From JBGPTF01 sp041490445 (GTDB lineage Bacteria > Acidobacteriota > Terriglobia > Acidiferrales > UBA7541), in assembly GCA_041490445.1 (NCBI GenBank), contig JBGPTF010000018.1, positions 10,092 to 74,091 on the forward strand: a stretch of DNA of 64,000 nt, in the 5' to 3' direction. The notes beneath the pieces are model-generated. The model searched no databases and was not told the origin of the DNA. It saw only the letters and a program-made list of their open reading frames with translations. Positions 45,316 to 52,745 of this stretch are shown here, in pieces. The translations under genes were made by a program, and so were the position numbers. Numbering within the stretch: the first letter of the stretch is position 1; each line of letters begins with the position of its first letter.

Positions 45316-45455
45316 CTCCCCCTCCTCAGCGCGCTCGCTCCTCCGACCAAGAACAACTCCTCGCTCGTGCCGCTATCCGTCCCAGACCGGCCTCCGACGC
45401 TGCCTTTCATGCTGTTTGATCTAGGAGGTCCGCCCGGGGAACACTTTTCACGCCG

Positions 45456-45629
45456 CTACGTTTGGGACGCGAGGTTGCTCGCCGCAGTGTTGAACACGTT
45501 CTGAATCGAATTCGCAAGTCCGCGGACCGAGGCGATTGCCGCCAGCGCGATCAGAACAAGCAACAGCGCGTATTCCGTCAGGTCCTGGCCGGCTTCTTCC
45601 TTCCACAGCCGCTGCAAGAGCAGTTTCAT
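45456..45629 (-). CDS. flp: Flp-type major pilin
   Basis: 57 residues from the ATG at 45629 (GGAGGG seven bases upstream). A short basic leader (KLLLQRLWKEEAG) ends in Gly, and the mature N-terminus QDLTEYALLLVLIALAAI has Glu at +5 and the conserved Tyr of Flp pilins, then one hydrophobic helix and a short Ser/Asn/Thr tail. It polymerises into the Tad pilus after cleavage by CpaA. A sigma-54 promoter match lies 55 bases upstream. Confidence 0.95.
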   Translation of the reverse strand: MKLLLQRLWKEEAGQDLTEYALLLVLIALAAIASVRGLANSIQNVFNTAASNLASQT

Positions 45630-45644
45630 CGTGGCACCCTCCAT

Positions 45645-45952
45645 TCAAGTTTGGAACGCACGCCTACCTTCAAGCTGGGGAAGTGCAATCGCCCTGCCAA
45701 AACATCGCCCTCCTAAATTCTCGTTTCTTCCGAGTCTGTTCTTTGACCCGCATTGCTTTCTGCCTGCAGATGACGAGCAAGTCCAGTGTCCTCAATTTGG
45801 AAAGGAAGAACTGGAACAAGGGCTAGTCACGCGCGCTGTCGCTAAGAAGATTGCAGCTTTCAACGAGCTGCAACGCCTGTCCCAACTTGGAGCATGTGGG
45901 TCAAAACAGGGCGCGCAGACGTCGCGCAGGCAACCAACAGAAATCTACTTGG
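45645..45952. other. Regulatory gap upstream of the pilin gene
   Basis: About 308 bases, AT-richer than the surroundings, with no supported gene. It contains the -24/-12 element at 45684-45699; the remaining bases up to 45952 could hold binding sites for a sigma-54 activator, which act at about 80-150 bases upstream. I see no clear inverted repeat to name. Confidence 0.5.
45684..45699 (-). promoter_or_regulatory. Sigma-54 promoter of the flp pilin gene
   Basis: The minus strand reads TGGCAGGGCGATTGCA. The invariant GG and GC are ten bases apart, and 8 of the 10 most conserved bases of the -24/-12 consensus TGGCACG-N4-TTGCA match or nearly match. Transcription would start about 43 bases before the pilin ATG. 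Confidence 0.75.
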
Positions 45953-47498
45953 TCAGTCCTTGCGGCTGGTTCGGAGGGGCGGGTGAGAGGAATCGGCGGT
46001 GATGGTCCGCAAAGTCATTCCGGCGCCGGAGCGGCTCCCATGCGCATCCGGCCGGACGATGAGCACGGTACTCAGCTCATCGGCGTAGCCCACTTTCCAC
46101 TCCGGCAGAGCGCGAAGCATGGTGGCCAGCGGCGATTTGCGAACAAGCAAGCAGGCGCGAATGTCGTATTTGCGCAGAAGTGATAACGCATCGGGCTCGA
46201 GCAAGGTGATGTGCAGGTAGTCCGCCAGAACGCCGCCGTATTCATAGATGTCCGTGCGGCCGTCCACGAACACCTCCGCCTTTTGTCCCCGCCTCCAGAT
46301 CAGGTAGCCGCCCCAGCCGTACTCGTTCAGGAAATTTCCGGTGACGGGATGTTGCTGCAAGTATTCCAGCGCGCCTCGCGGGTAGCGCTCCGCCGCTTTC
46401 GCTTCGAGCGTCTGTGCCGATGGATAAAAGAAAGCCGCGGCAATCGCCAATCCTGCCATCAGAACGGCATTGACGATCCAGCGGGTCCTTGTGCCGTTCG
46501 TAAGGCGGCACCCAGCGGGCCAGCATCTCGGCGAGCATCGGCGTGAATACGAGTAGAAAAAAGAGGATGAACCGGACGTGAAGGCAAGCCGCAAAAATGC
46601 TGAACAAGAGGAGCGCGATATCGTTCAGCCGGTACCGCGGGCGCAAGAAGGCCTGCGCCGAGAAAAACAGAAGCAGCAGGACGAGAAAATACCTGCCAAG
46701 ATTAAAGATCGAATCCAAGCGGCTGCCACTCCTGGATGTTTGCCGTATTCAAGGGCTGCGACATACCCAGCTCCGCGGGATAGGCGGCCAGCCGTGTGCC
46801 GTAGGGTGTCAGCGGAAGAGCGGCCACGCAGAGCAGCAGGACCAGGAGAAGCTCGCGGCGCTGCGCCGCCGTCCACGGCTCGGCGACCAGCCCGTGCCTC
46901 TCGATGCGGAACAGGCCGCTCAGCCAACACAGTCCAAGCGTGGCCAGGCCGATCACAAACGTTCCGTGCAAGTTCACCCAGAAGACAAACAGCAGCGGCA
47001 GGAACCAGACCTCTTTCCGGCTTCCTTGCCGATACCGTTCGAGGGCAATCATCGTCAGCAGTAGAAAGATGTAGCCGAGCAATTGAGGCCGGAGCGTGAA
47101 GAACGGGGCAATCGCGGCCAGAAGAAGCGCGCAGGCAACAAACGCCGCCTTGGAATGGCCGCTGCGCAGATACGCATAGGCATTCAGGAGAAGCACGAGC
47201 GCGCTCGAAAAAAACATCAGCAGCAGCGTCTCGCCTTGCAGGCCGCGAAACCGGGCCGATAGGGCGATGGCCACTTCGCCTAGCCATTCGTAGGCGATCC
47301 ACGGCGCGCCGTGCATCGTGAACGAGAAAACATCCGTCTGAGGCCATTGGTGCGTCCGCAAGATTTGTTCGCCCACCCTGGTATGCCACCAGGTATCCGG
47401 GTCGAGCACCCCGCTGCGAGACCACATGCAGGAAACGAAAAAACATTTCTTAAGATTGTGCCGAGCGCCAGCAGGCGCGACGGGCGCGATTGTGCCAT
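45953..47498 (-). pseudogene. Disrupted multi-span membrane protein (glycosyltransferase-like) inside the Tad locus
   Basis: Homologous-looking segments run in three frames. The N-terminus starts at ATG 47498 (MAQSRPSRLLALGTILRN). It shifts frame near the A-run at 47437-47447 and continues WSRSGVLDPDTWWHTRVGEQ through several helices, shifts again near 46705-46718 (DSIFNLGRYFLVLL), and once more near 46490-46515 before the soluble C-terminal part (EYGWGGYLIWRRGQKAEVF, then VDGRTDIY). Joined, the product would be about 510 residues: 8-10 membrane helices and a small soluble end, like acidobacterial polyprenyl-sugar-dependent transferase relatives. Either the gene is decayed or the read contains three indels; neighbouring genes are intact. 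Confidence 0.7.
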
Positions 47499-47519
47499 CG
47501 CAGTCGCGGTCGACACCTT

Positions 47520-48755
47520 CTAAGGGCTCCTTACCAGGCGGATGGGAATCAGCGATCCCCCGCCTCCTCCCACGCCACCGCCGCCAGTGTTGCAGTTCGG
47601 AATGCTGGCGCCGCATCCGGAAACGTTGAGGATCACGAAATCAACCGGGTCGTCTTTTCCGTGGTGCTGCACGTCCACGATGAAGGCCTGCATGAAGCCG
47701 ACAAAGGTGACCGTGCCGCCTCCCGCGGACGCGGGGTCATAGAGCCCGAAGGTTTGAATCGAACCGCTCGTCGTGATGACGGCCCCAACGGCTATCGCCC
47801 CGGATTGTACCAGCGGGTTGTTTGCACCTGCCCGGATCACGAAGGGCGGGCCGCTCGATGTATCGATCGTGTCCTGCCCGTTGCCCGGCCCGTTGGAACT
47901 CGCATTGATGAGCGAGTTAAAACCCGAAGTGATCGGACCCACCTTCTTGCCGCTCAGCGTCGGAACCCTGGACTGACAGGTGTAGGGAGTTGGATTGCAG
48001 CTCGTGATGTTCTCCCCCAATTGGGACGAACCTCCGCCGACATCAATGATGCCGTACTGGCCGGGGCTCGTCTGACTGTGCGCCGTCCAGGACATCCCAA
48101 TCACGCCGGTTGGATAGGTACCCGGATTCACGATCTGTCCCGAAGCCGTATCAACGAAGTACGCCTGGCCGTTGCAGATGGAATTCAACGCCGCCGCATG
48201 GTTCGGATCACAGTCGGGCAAGGCCAGCGGCTTCACGCAGGACACGCACAGGCCCGGCCCCGAGCCGGAAGGGCTGTACGCTTCTGCCGTGGCGGCGGCG
48301 GAAATACTCATCGAGTTCGACCCGAAAATCTTGCCGAAAAAAAGCGGCACGGCGTTCGAGCGCGCGGTCGAGCGCTGCACCGTCACAGTGATGCGGGGAT
48401 TCGTTGTGCCCAGTCCCGAGAAACTGACATCCCCGGCCTGCACCACGGCCTCTTGGCCTGCCACAAAGTTCTCCGCTGCCACATCGATGGCGCTCTGCCG
48501 CGCCCGGCTCTGAAAGGACGTGCAGCTCGACGACGTAACGCAGCCCGTATCCGCAAACACCTTTGCGCCTGCCAGCGCTGCAGCGTCGGCTGTGCGCTGG
48601 GCGTCGTCCCGTGCGACATACAGGGAGGCGAGGTCGATGGAGAGCGCCGCAACGCCCAGCACGACAACCAGCAGGATGCTCACGAGCAGAAGACTCACGC
48701 CGCGCTCCTGAGCTCCGGCCCGGATAACCGTTGCGGCCTGATTCGGATGGCTCAC
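47520..48755 (-). CDS. TadG-like pilus assembly / pseudopilin-type protein
   Basis: 411 residues from a GTG at 48755 (GGGAGA upstream). The N-terminus ERGVSLLLVSILLVVVLG is a TadE/G-like anchor helix, followed by ARDDAQRTADAAALAGAKVF, the hallmark of the Tad_G/DUF2134 N-terminal region. The long periplasmic part is Ser/Gly/Asn rich with paired cysteines, and the C-terminus carries a glycine run (CNTGGGGVGGGGG). It is probably a minor pseudopilin or surface subunit. It starts 14 bases after the second tadE-like gene. Confidence 0.85.
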   Translation of the reverse strand: MSHPNQAATVIRAGAQERGVSLLLVSILLVVVLGVAALSIDLASLYVARDDAQRTADAAALAGAKVFADTGCVTSSSCTSFQSRARQSAIDVAAENFVAGQEAVVQAGDVSFSGLGTTNPRITVTVQRSTARSNAVPLFFGKIFGSNSMSISAAATAEAYSPSGSGPGLCVSCVKPLALPDCDPNHAAALNSICNGQAYFVDTASGQIVNPGTYPTGVIGMSWTAHSQTSPGQYGIIDVGGGSSQLGENITSCNPTPYTCQSRVPTLSGKKVGPITSGFNSLINASSNGPGNGQDTIDTSSGPPFVIRAGANNPLVQSGAIAVGAVITTSGSIQTFGLYDPASAGGGTVTFVGFMQAFIVDVQHHGKDDPVDFVILNVSGCGASIPNCNTGGGGVGGGGGSLIPIRLVRSP

Positions 48756-48769
48756 TGGAGATCTCCCTG

Positions 48770-49390
48770 TCAGTTCAGATTCGGCATCAGCGCAGCCGTC
48801 TGTACCGTGATCGAATTCGCATACGTTGACGCCGGCGCGATCAACTTGACGACGTGCGCAAAATTCCAGGTGAAGGGATAGGTCAGCGTGACACGGGTGC
48901 AGAACACGTTCGATCCGCTGCTGACGATCACAAACGCGCGCTCGATCTTCAGCGTCCACGCGGCCGCGCACCCCGAACCGCCCGCCGTGTACGTCCAGGA
49001 ATAGAGCGACGCGCCCGAGCCCTGCACCGGCACGGTGCTCGAGGGATTCATCCCGCAGGTGTTCACGCCGGTTTTCGACAGATATTGCACCACGTCGCTT
49101 GCCGCCACTTGCACCGAACACGGCGTGTTGCCGTTCTGGCACTGCGGGTTGCCCGTGTCGTTCGGCGCGCTCACCGCCACACGCGCGCCGTCGCGCGCCG
49201 CGTTCGAAAGCTTGTCCTTCAACGCCCACGCGGAGCCGAAGTCGCTCACCGCCACAGCCATCACCGCGAGAAAGGGCAGGATGACGGCAAACTCCAGCAG
49301 TTCGGCACCATCGCTCGCCCGCAGTCGGGCCAGGCCGTTGCGACACTGAGTGAAAAAAGAAACGCTGCTGCTCTGCCGCCCGTCTTCCAC
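48770..49390 (-). CDS. tadE: TadE-like pseudopilin
   Basis: 206 residues from a GTG at 49390, with AGGAG ten bases upstream. The segment ASDGAELLEFAVILPFLAVM has the prepilin cleavage pattern G/AELLE with Glu at +5, and KDKLSNAARDGARVAV is the TadE helix end. The mature part has four cysteines, probably two disulfides in the periplasm. It overlaps no neighbour but starts four bases after the preceding tadE stop. Confidence 0.88.
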   Translation of the reverse strand: MEDGRQSSSVSFFTQCRNGLARLRASDGAELLEFAVILPFLAVMAVAVSDFGSAWALKDKLSNAARDGARVAVSAPNDTGNPQCQNGNTPCSVQVAASDVVQYLSKTGVNTCGMNPSSTVPVQGSGASLYSWTYTAGGSGCAAAWTLKIERAFVIVSSGSNVFCTRVTLTYPFTWNFAHVVKLIAPASTYANSITVQTAALMPNLN

Positions 49391-49393
49391 GAG

Positions 49394-49921
49394 TCAGAGC
49401 TCCTGCCGCATCTGCACCTGCGTGCTGATGGTGATTTTCGTGACGCTTAACTTTGTGAACGGGATCACGAACTGGAACGGATAGCCGAAGCTGACGATGA
49501 CGCCCGGCACCTGATTGCTCGAGGGGTCATTCGGGTTTAGCGGTTGGTCCGTCTGGATGCACACCTGCCCCGCCGGGCAATCGCAGCCGGGGCCATTGGA
49601 GCACGGAGCCGCATTGGTCACCTGCGCCGGATCCAGCGCCGAGGCCGAAAGCGCGCCGTTCACGACCGTGCGAATCTCCGTGGAGGTTGGAAAGGCGTTC
49701 CCGCACGACGAGCAACTCGGCGCCGCCGCAAATCTTGCGCCCTCGCGTGCCGCTCGCGTGATCGTTTGATAGACGTTGTACGCGCGGCCCATCCAGAAAC
49801 ATCCCATGATCAACGTGAGGAATACCGGAAGGACCAGCGCAGCCTCGAACAATTCCGCGCCCGACTCGCGTCGAAGCCATCGAATCAGCAAGCCCGGCGA
49901 GAATGCCAAAGGCTGTTTCAT
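49394..49921 (-). CDS. tadE: TadE-like pseudopilin, first gene of the tadE-tadG unit
   Basis: 175 residues from the ATG at 49921. A longer frame to 50026 is rejected because a sigma-54 promoter match lies at 49965-49980, inside that extension. RESGAELFEAALVLPVFLTL shows the G/AELFE cleavage site and hydrophobic helix, followed by TRAAREGARFAA. Cysteines occur as CSSCG and CSNGPGCDCPAGQVC, an unusually Cys-rich loop. It is probably a minor subunit that primes the Flp pilus. Confidence 0.88.
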   Translation of the reverse strand: MKQPLAFSPGLLIRWLRRESGAELFEAALVLPVFLTLIMGCFWMGRAYNVYQTITRAAREGARFAAAPSCSSCGNAFPTSTEIRTVVNGALSASALDPAQVTNAAPCSNGPGCDCPAGQVCIQTDQPLNPNDPSSNQVPGVIVSFGYPFQFVIPFTKLSVTKITISTQVQMRQEL

Positions 49922-49964
49922 TCCGGCACACCACTCCGTCCTTACGGCCAGAGACCTTTTCAAC

Positions 49965-49980
49965 TGCAAGCGCCATTCCA
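49965..49980 (-). promoter_or_regulatory. Sigma-54 promoter of the tadE-tadE-tadG unit
   Basis: The minus strand reads TGGAATGGCGCTTGCA, with GG and GC ten bases apart and a perfect TTGCA at -12. The start of transcription would be about 32 bases before the ATG at 49921. It closely resembles the element before flp. Confidence 0.65.
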
Positions 49981-50164
49981 AACTTCTCCTGCCAACCCGA
50001 GAAGCAGGATTCCTTGCTTTTCGCATGACGGAATTTGTTTCGGTTGGAAAAATTGAGACGCCGACGTCACTCCTCCGGCGTCACTTTTCTTGAACCGCGC
50101 ACGATCGGATTCGGATCCGGGCGAAAAGGTCGCACAACTTGCGTGCGAGGACGCGCGGGTCGTC

Positions 50165-50194
50165 TTGCCTGCATTGGAAAGGGAGTGTTATGCT
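50165..50194 (+). promoter_or_regulatory. Putative promoter of tRNA-Gly
   Basis: TTGCCT (50165-50170) and TATGCT (50189-50194) with an 18-base spacer end 20 bases before the tRNA. Both hexamers match four of six consensus bases. Confidence 0.35.
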
Positions 50195-50214
50195 TCGGAA
50201 TGTTGTACGGGTGA

Positions 50215-50288
50215 GCGGGAGTGGTTCAGTGGCAGAATGTCAGCTTCCCAAGCTGAAGATGGGGGTTCGATTCCCCTCTCCCGCTCCA
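50215..50288 (+). tRNA. tRNA-Gly (anticodon CCC)
   Basis: 74 bases with an encoded CCA end. Acceptor GCGGGAG/CTCCCGC, D arm, anticodon stem TCAGC/GCTGA around loop TTCCCAA, and T arm GGGGG-TTCGATT-CCCCT (with a G-T pair) fold as a standard tRNA. It lies close to the 3' end of kdsC on the other strand (3-base gap). Confidence 0.97.
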
Positions 50289-50291
50289 GAT

Positions 50292-50855
50292 TCATGCCAG
50301 CGCTTTGGGGAGAGCCTCTTTCCACCGGTTCTGCGCCTTTAGGATTAGTTCGACCACTTCGCGCGCCGCGCCTTGCCCGCCCCGCGCCTGCGTCACGTAG
50401 TGCGCGGCTTTCTTGACCTCGGCCGCCGCGTTTCCCGTCGCCACCGCCAGGCCCGCGCGCTCGAGCAGCGGCAGGTCCGGCAGATCGTCGCCGATGTAGG
50501 CTACTTCCGCATCGGAAACACCGGCGCGCTGCAGCGATTCCTTGTACGGCCCCATCTTCTCGGCGCGCCCCTGAAACAAATAATCCACCTGCATCTCGTG
50601 GGCGCGCTGCGCCGTGGCCGCCGAGTCGCGCCCGGTGATCAGGCCCGTCTTGATCCCCATGCGATGCGCCAGCTTCATTCCCGCGCCGTCGTGCGCGTCG
50701 AATACCTTCATCTCTGCGGCGGCGCCCGCCCCCGCGACCGACATCAGATACACGCGCCCGTCCGTCAGCACGCCATCCACATCGAGCAGCAGCAATCGAA
50801 TCTTCTTCGCGCGCTTCAGCACGCCAGCAGGTAAGGATGGGCCGGTACGAGCCAC
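50292..50855 (-). CDS. kdsC: 3-deoxy-D-manno-octulosonate-8-phosphate phosphatase KdsC
   Basis: 187 residues from a GTG at 50855 with AAGGAG seven bases upstream; the open frame upstream overlaps kdsD and is rejected. HAD motif I LLLLDVDGVLTDGRVY, the KVFDAHDGAGMKLA loop, motif II TGRDSAA, and motif III GDDLPDLPLL define a C0-type HAD of the KdsC family. It removes phosphate from Kdo-8-phosphate for LPS inner core synthesis. It follows kdsD by 11 bases. Confidence 0.94.
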   Translation of the reverse strand: MARTGPSLPAGVLKRAKKIRLLLLDVDGVLTDGRVYLMSVAGAGAAAEMKVFDAHDGAGMKLAHRMGIKTGLITGRDSAATAQRAHEMQVDYLFQGRAEKMGPYKESLQRAGVSDAEVAYIGDDLPDLPLLERAGLAVATGNAAAEVKKAAHYVTQARGGQGAAREVVELILKAQNRWKEALPKALA

Positions 50856-50866
50856 GGAACGTCTCC

Positions 50867-51826
50867 TTAGAAAAGTTGCAGGGTCCACAGGTCGTGCACG
50901 TGCACGACGCCTTCGAGCTTCCCCTGTCCGTCGGCAACGAGCACGGACGTAATCTTTTTCTGCTCCATCAGCCGCAGCGCGGTGGCAGCCAGCTCGGTGC
51001 GCGCGATGGTGACAGGATTCATCGTCATGCATTCGGCTGCCGTCAGATCCAGCGCTTCCTTCTTCCTCTGCTGCATCACCCGCCGCAGATCCCCGTCGGT
51101 GATGAGCCCGAGCAGCTTGCCGCCGCTGTCCACCACTGCCGTCAGACCGAGCCCCTTGCGGCTCATTTCGTAGATCACGTCGGGCATGCGCACTTCCGGC
51201 CCGACGCGCGGCAGATCTTCGCCCGAATGCATCAGCGATTCGACGCGCCGAAGTTTCTTGCCGAGCCGCCCGCCCGGATGCAGCGCGGCAAAATCCTCCT
51301 CGCGGAATCCGCGCCGCTCGAGCAGCGCAATGGCGAGCGCGTCGCCCATCGCCAGAGCGGCGGCCGTGCTTGCGGTGGGCGCGAGATTCAGCGAGCAGGC
51401 CTCTTCCTTCACCGCGATATCGAGGACCACGTCGCTCGCCGCCGCCAGCGTCGAGCCCGGATTCGCCGTCAGCGTGACGAGCCGCAGGCCAAGGCGCTTC
51501 ACCGTCTCGAGCAGTTCGAGAAGCTCTTCCGTCTCGCCCCCGTAGGAAATCGCCAGCAGAACATCCTCGGGGGTCAGCATCCCCAGATCGCCATGCAGCG
51601 CTTCGGCAGCGTGCAGGAAAAGCGAGGGCGTACCCGTGCTCGCAAACGTCGCCGCAATCTTGCGCCCGATCAAGCCCGACTTGCCCATGCCGGTGACGAC
51701 CACGCGGCCCTTGCAACCAAAGAGCAGTTCGACGCCTTTCTCGAACCGCGCATCCAGCCGCTCGATCAGGCCCGCAATCGCATCGGCTTCAATGCGCAAC
51801 ACGCGCTTCGCCGTATTCAGGCTCAT
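50867..51826 (-). CDS. kdsD: Arabinose-5-phosphate isomerase KdsD
   Basis: 319 residues from ATG 51826, overlapping the kdsA stop codon (ATGA). The SIS domain (about 30-165) has VVVTGMGKSGLIGRK and AISYGGETEELLE, and two CBS domains follow (about 200-318, ending VVHVHDLWTLQLF). It converts ribulose-5-phosphate to arabinose-5-phosphate, the first Kdo precursor. Gene order kdsA-kdsD-kdsC puts the first three steps of Kdo synthesis in one transcript. Confidence 0.95.
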   Translation of the reverse strand: MSLNTAKRVLRIEADAIAGLIERLDARFEKGVELLFGCKGRVVVTGMGKSGLIGRKIAATFASTGTPSLFLHAAEALHGDLGMLTPEDVLLAISYGGETEELLELLETVKRLGLRLVTLTANPGSTLAAASDVVLDIAVKEEACSLNLAPTASTAAALAMGDALAIALLERRGFREEDFAALHPGGRLGKKLRRVESLMHSGEDLPRVGPEVRMPDVIYEMSRKGLGLTAVVDSGGKLLGLITDGDLRRVMQQRKKEALDLTAAECMTMNPVTIARTELAATALRLMEQKKITSVLVADGQGKLEGVVHVHDLWTLQLF

Positions 51827-52662
51827 CGTTGCCCCCAACCGCGGACGAGCGCCGCCAGTTTCGTCAATTTCTCGAGCAGCGGCCGCAACTGGTCGAGCGG
51901 CAGGGCGTTCGTTCCATCCGAGAGCGCCTTCGCGGGATTGTCGTGCACTTCGAGAAAGATTCCGTCCACGCCCGTTGCCGTGCCCGCGCGCGCGAGCGGC
52001 TCGATGAACTCCGGCTGCCCGCCCGACGCCTTGCCTTCCCCGCCCGGCAACTGCACCGAATGCGTCACGTCGAAGACCACGGGATAGCCAAGCTTCTTCA
52101 AGATCGGAAATGACCGCATGTCCACCACAAGGTTCTGATAGCCGAAGGATGTCCCGCGCTCGGTCAGAATAATTTTCGTGTTGCCGGTGCTCGCCACTTT
52201 TTCCGCCGCGTTCGCCATCTCCCAGGGAGAAAGAAACTGGCCTTTCTTCAAATTCACCGCACGCCCCGCCCGGCCCACTGCGACCAGAAGATCAGTCTGG
52301 CGACACAGGAACGCGGGCACCTGCAGCACGTCGCAAACTTCCGCAGCGGGCGCCACCTGCGAAACATCGTGCACGTCGGTGAGGATCGGCACGCCCAGTC
52401 GCTTCTTGATGCCGCCGAGAATGCGCAATCCTTCCTTTAGTCCCGGCCCGCGATAGGAAGACACCGACGTGCGATTCGCTTTGTCGTACGAAGCCTTAAA
52501 GACAAACGGCACGCGCAACTCCGCGGCAATCGAGACGAGGCGCTCGGCCATCAGCGTGGCGTGGGCCTCGCTTTCGATCACGCATGGGCCTGCAACCAGA
52601 AAGAGCGGCGCGTTGCCGCCCATCTCGACGCTTCCCACCGAAAATGCGCGCGTTCCACTCAT
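51823..52662 (-). CDS. kdsA: 3-deoxy-8-phosphooctulonate synthase KdsA
   Basis: 279-residue TIM barrel, complete. FLVAGPCVIESEAH, FKASYDKANRTSVSSYRGPG, and a late VFDVTHSVQLPGG with QFLSPWEM are family landmarks. It condenses phosphoenolpyruvate with arabinose-5-phosphate. The Cys in AGPCVIES lies at the position of a metal ligand in metal-dependent KdsA enzymes (AGPC versus AGPN), so this is probably the metal-dependent class. First gene of kdsA-kdsD-kdsC. Confidence 0.95.
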   Translation of the reverse strand: MSGTRAFSVGSVEMGGNAPLFLVAGPCVIESEAHATLMAERLVSIAAELRVPFVFKASYDKANRTSVSSYRGPGLKEGLRILGGIKKRLGVPILTDVHDVSQVAPAAEVCDVLQVPAFLCRQTDLLVAVGRAGRAVNLKKGQFLSPWEMANAAEKVASTGNTKIILTERGTSFGYQNLVVDMRSFPILKKLGYPVVFDVTHSVQLPGGEGKASGGQPEFIEPLARAGTATGVDGIFLEVHDNPAKALSDGTNALPLDQLRPLLEKLTKLAALVRGWGQR

Positions 52663-52745
52663 GCGTTGTTCCGCGACGTCAGCGGAAGCCTAAGCCTATG
52701 CGGGAACGGAGGCGTTTTCAAGGCTGGCGCGCCGGAATGGCGGCG

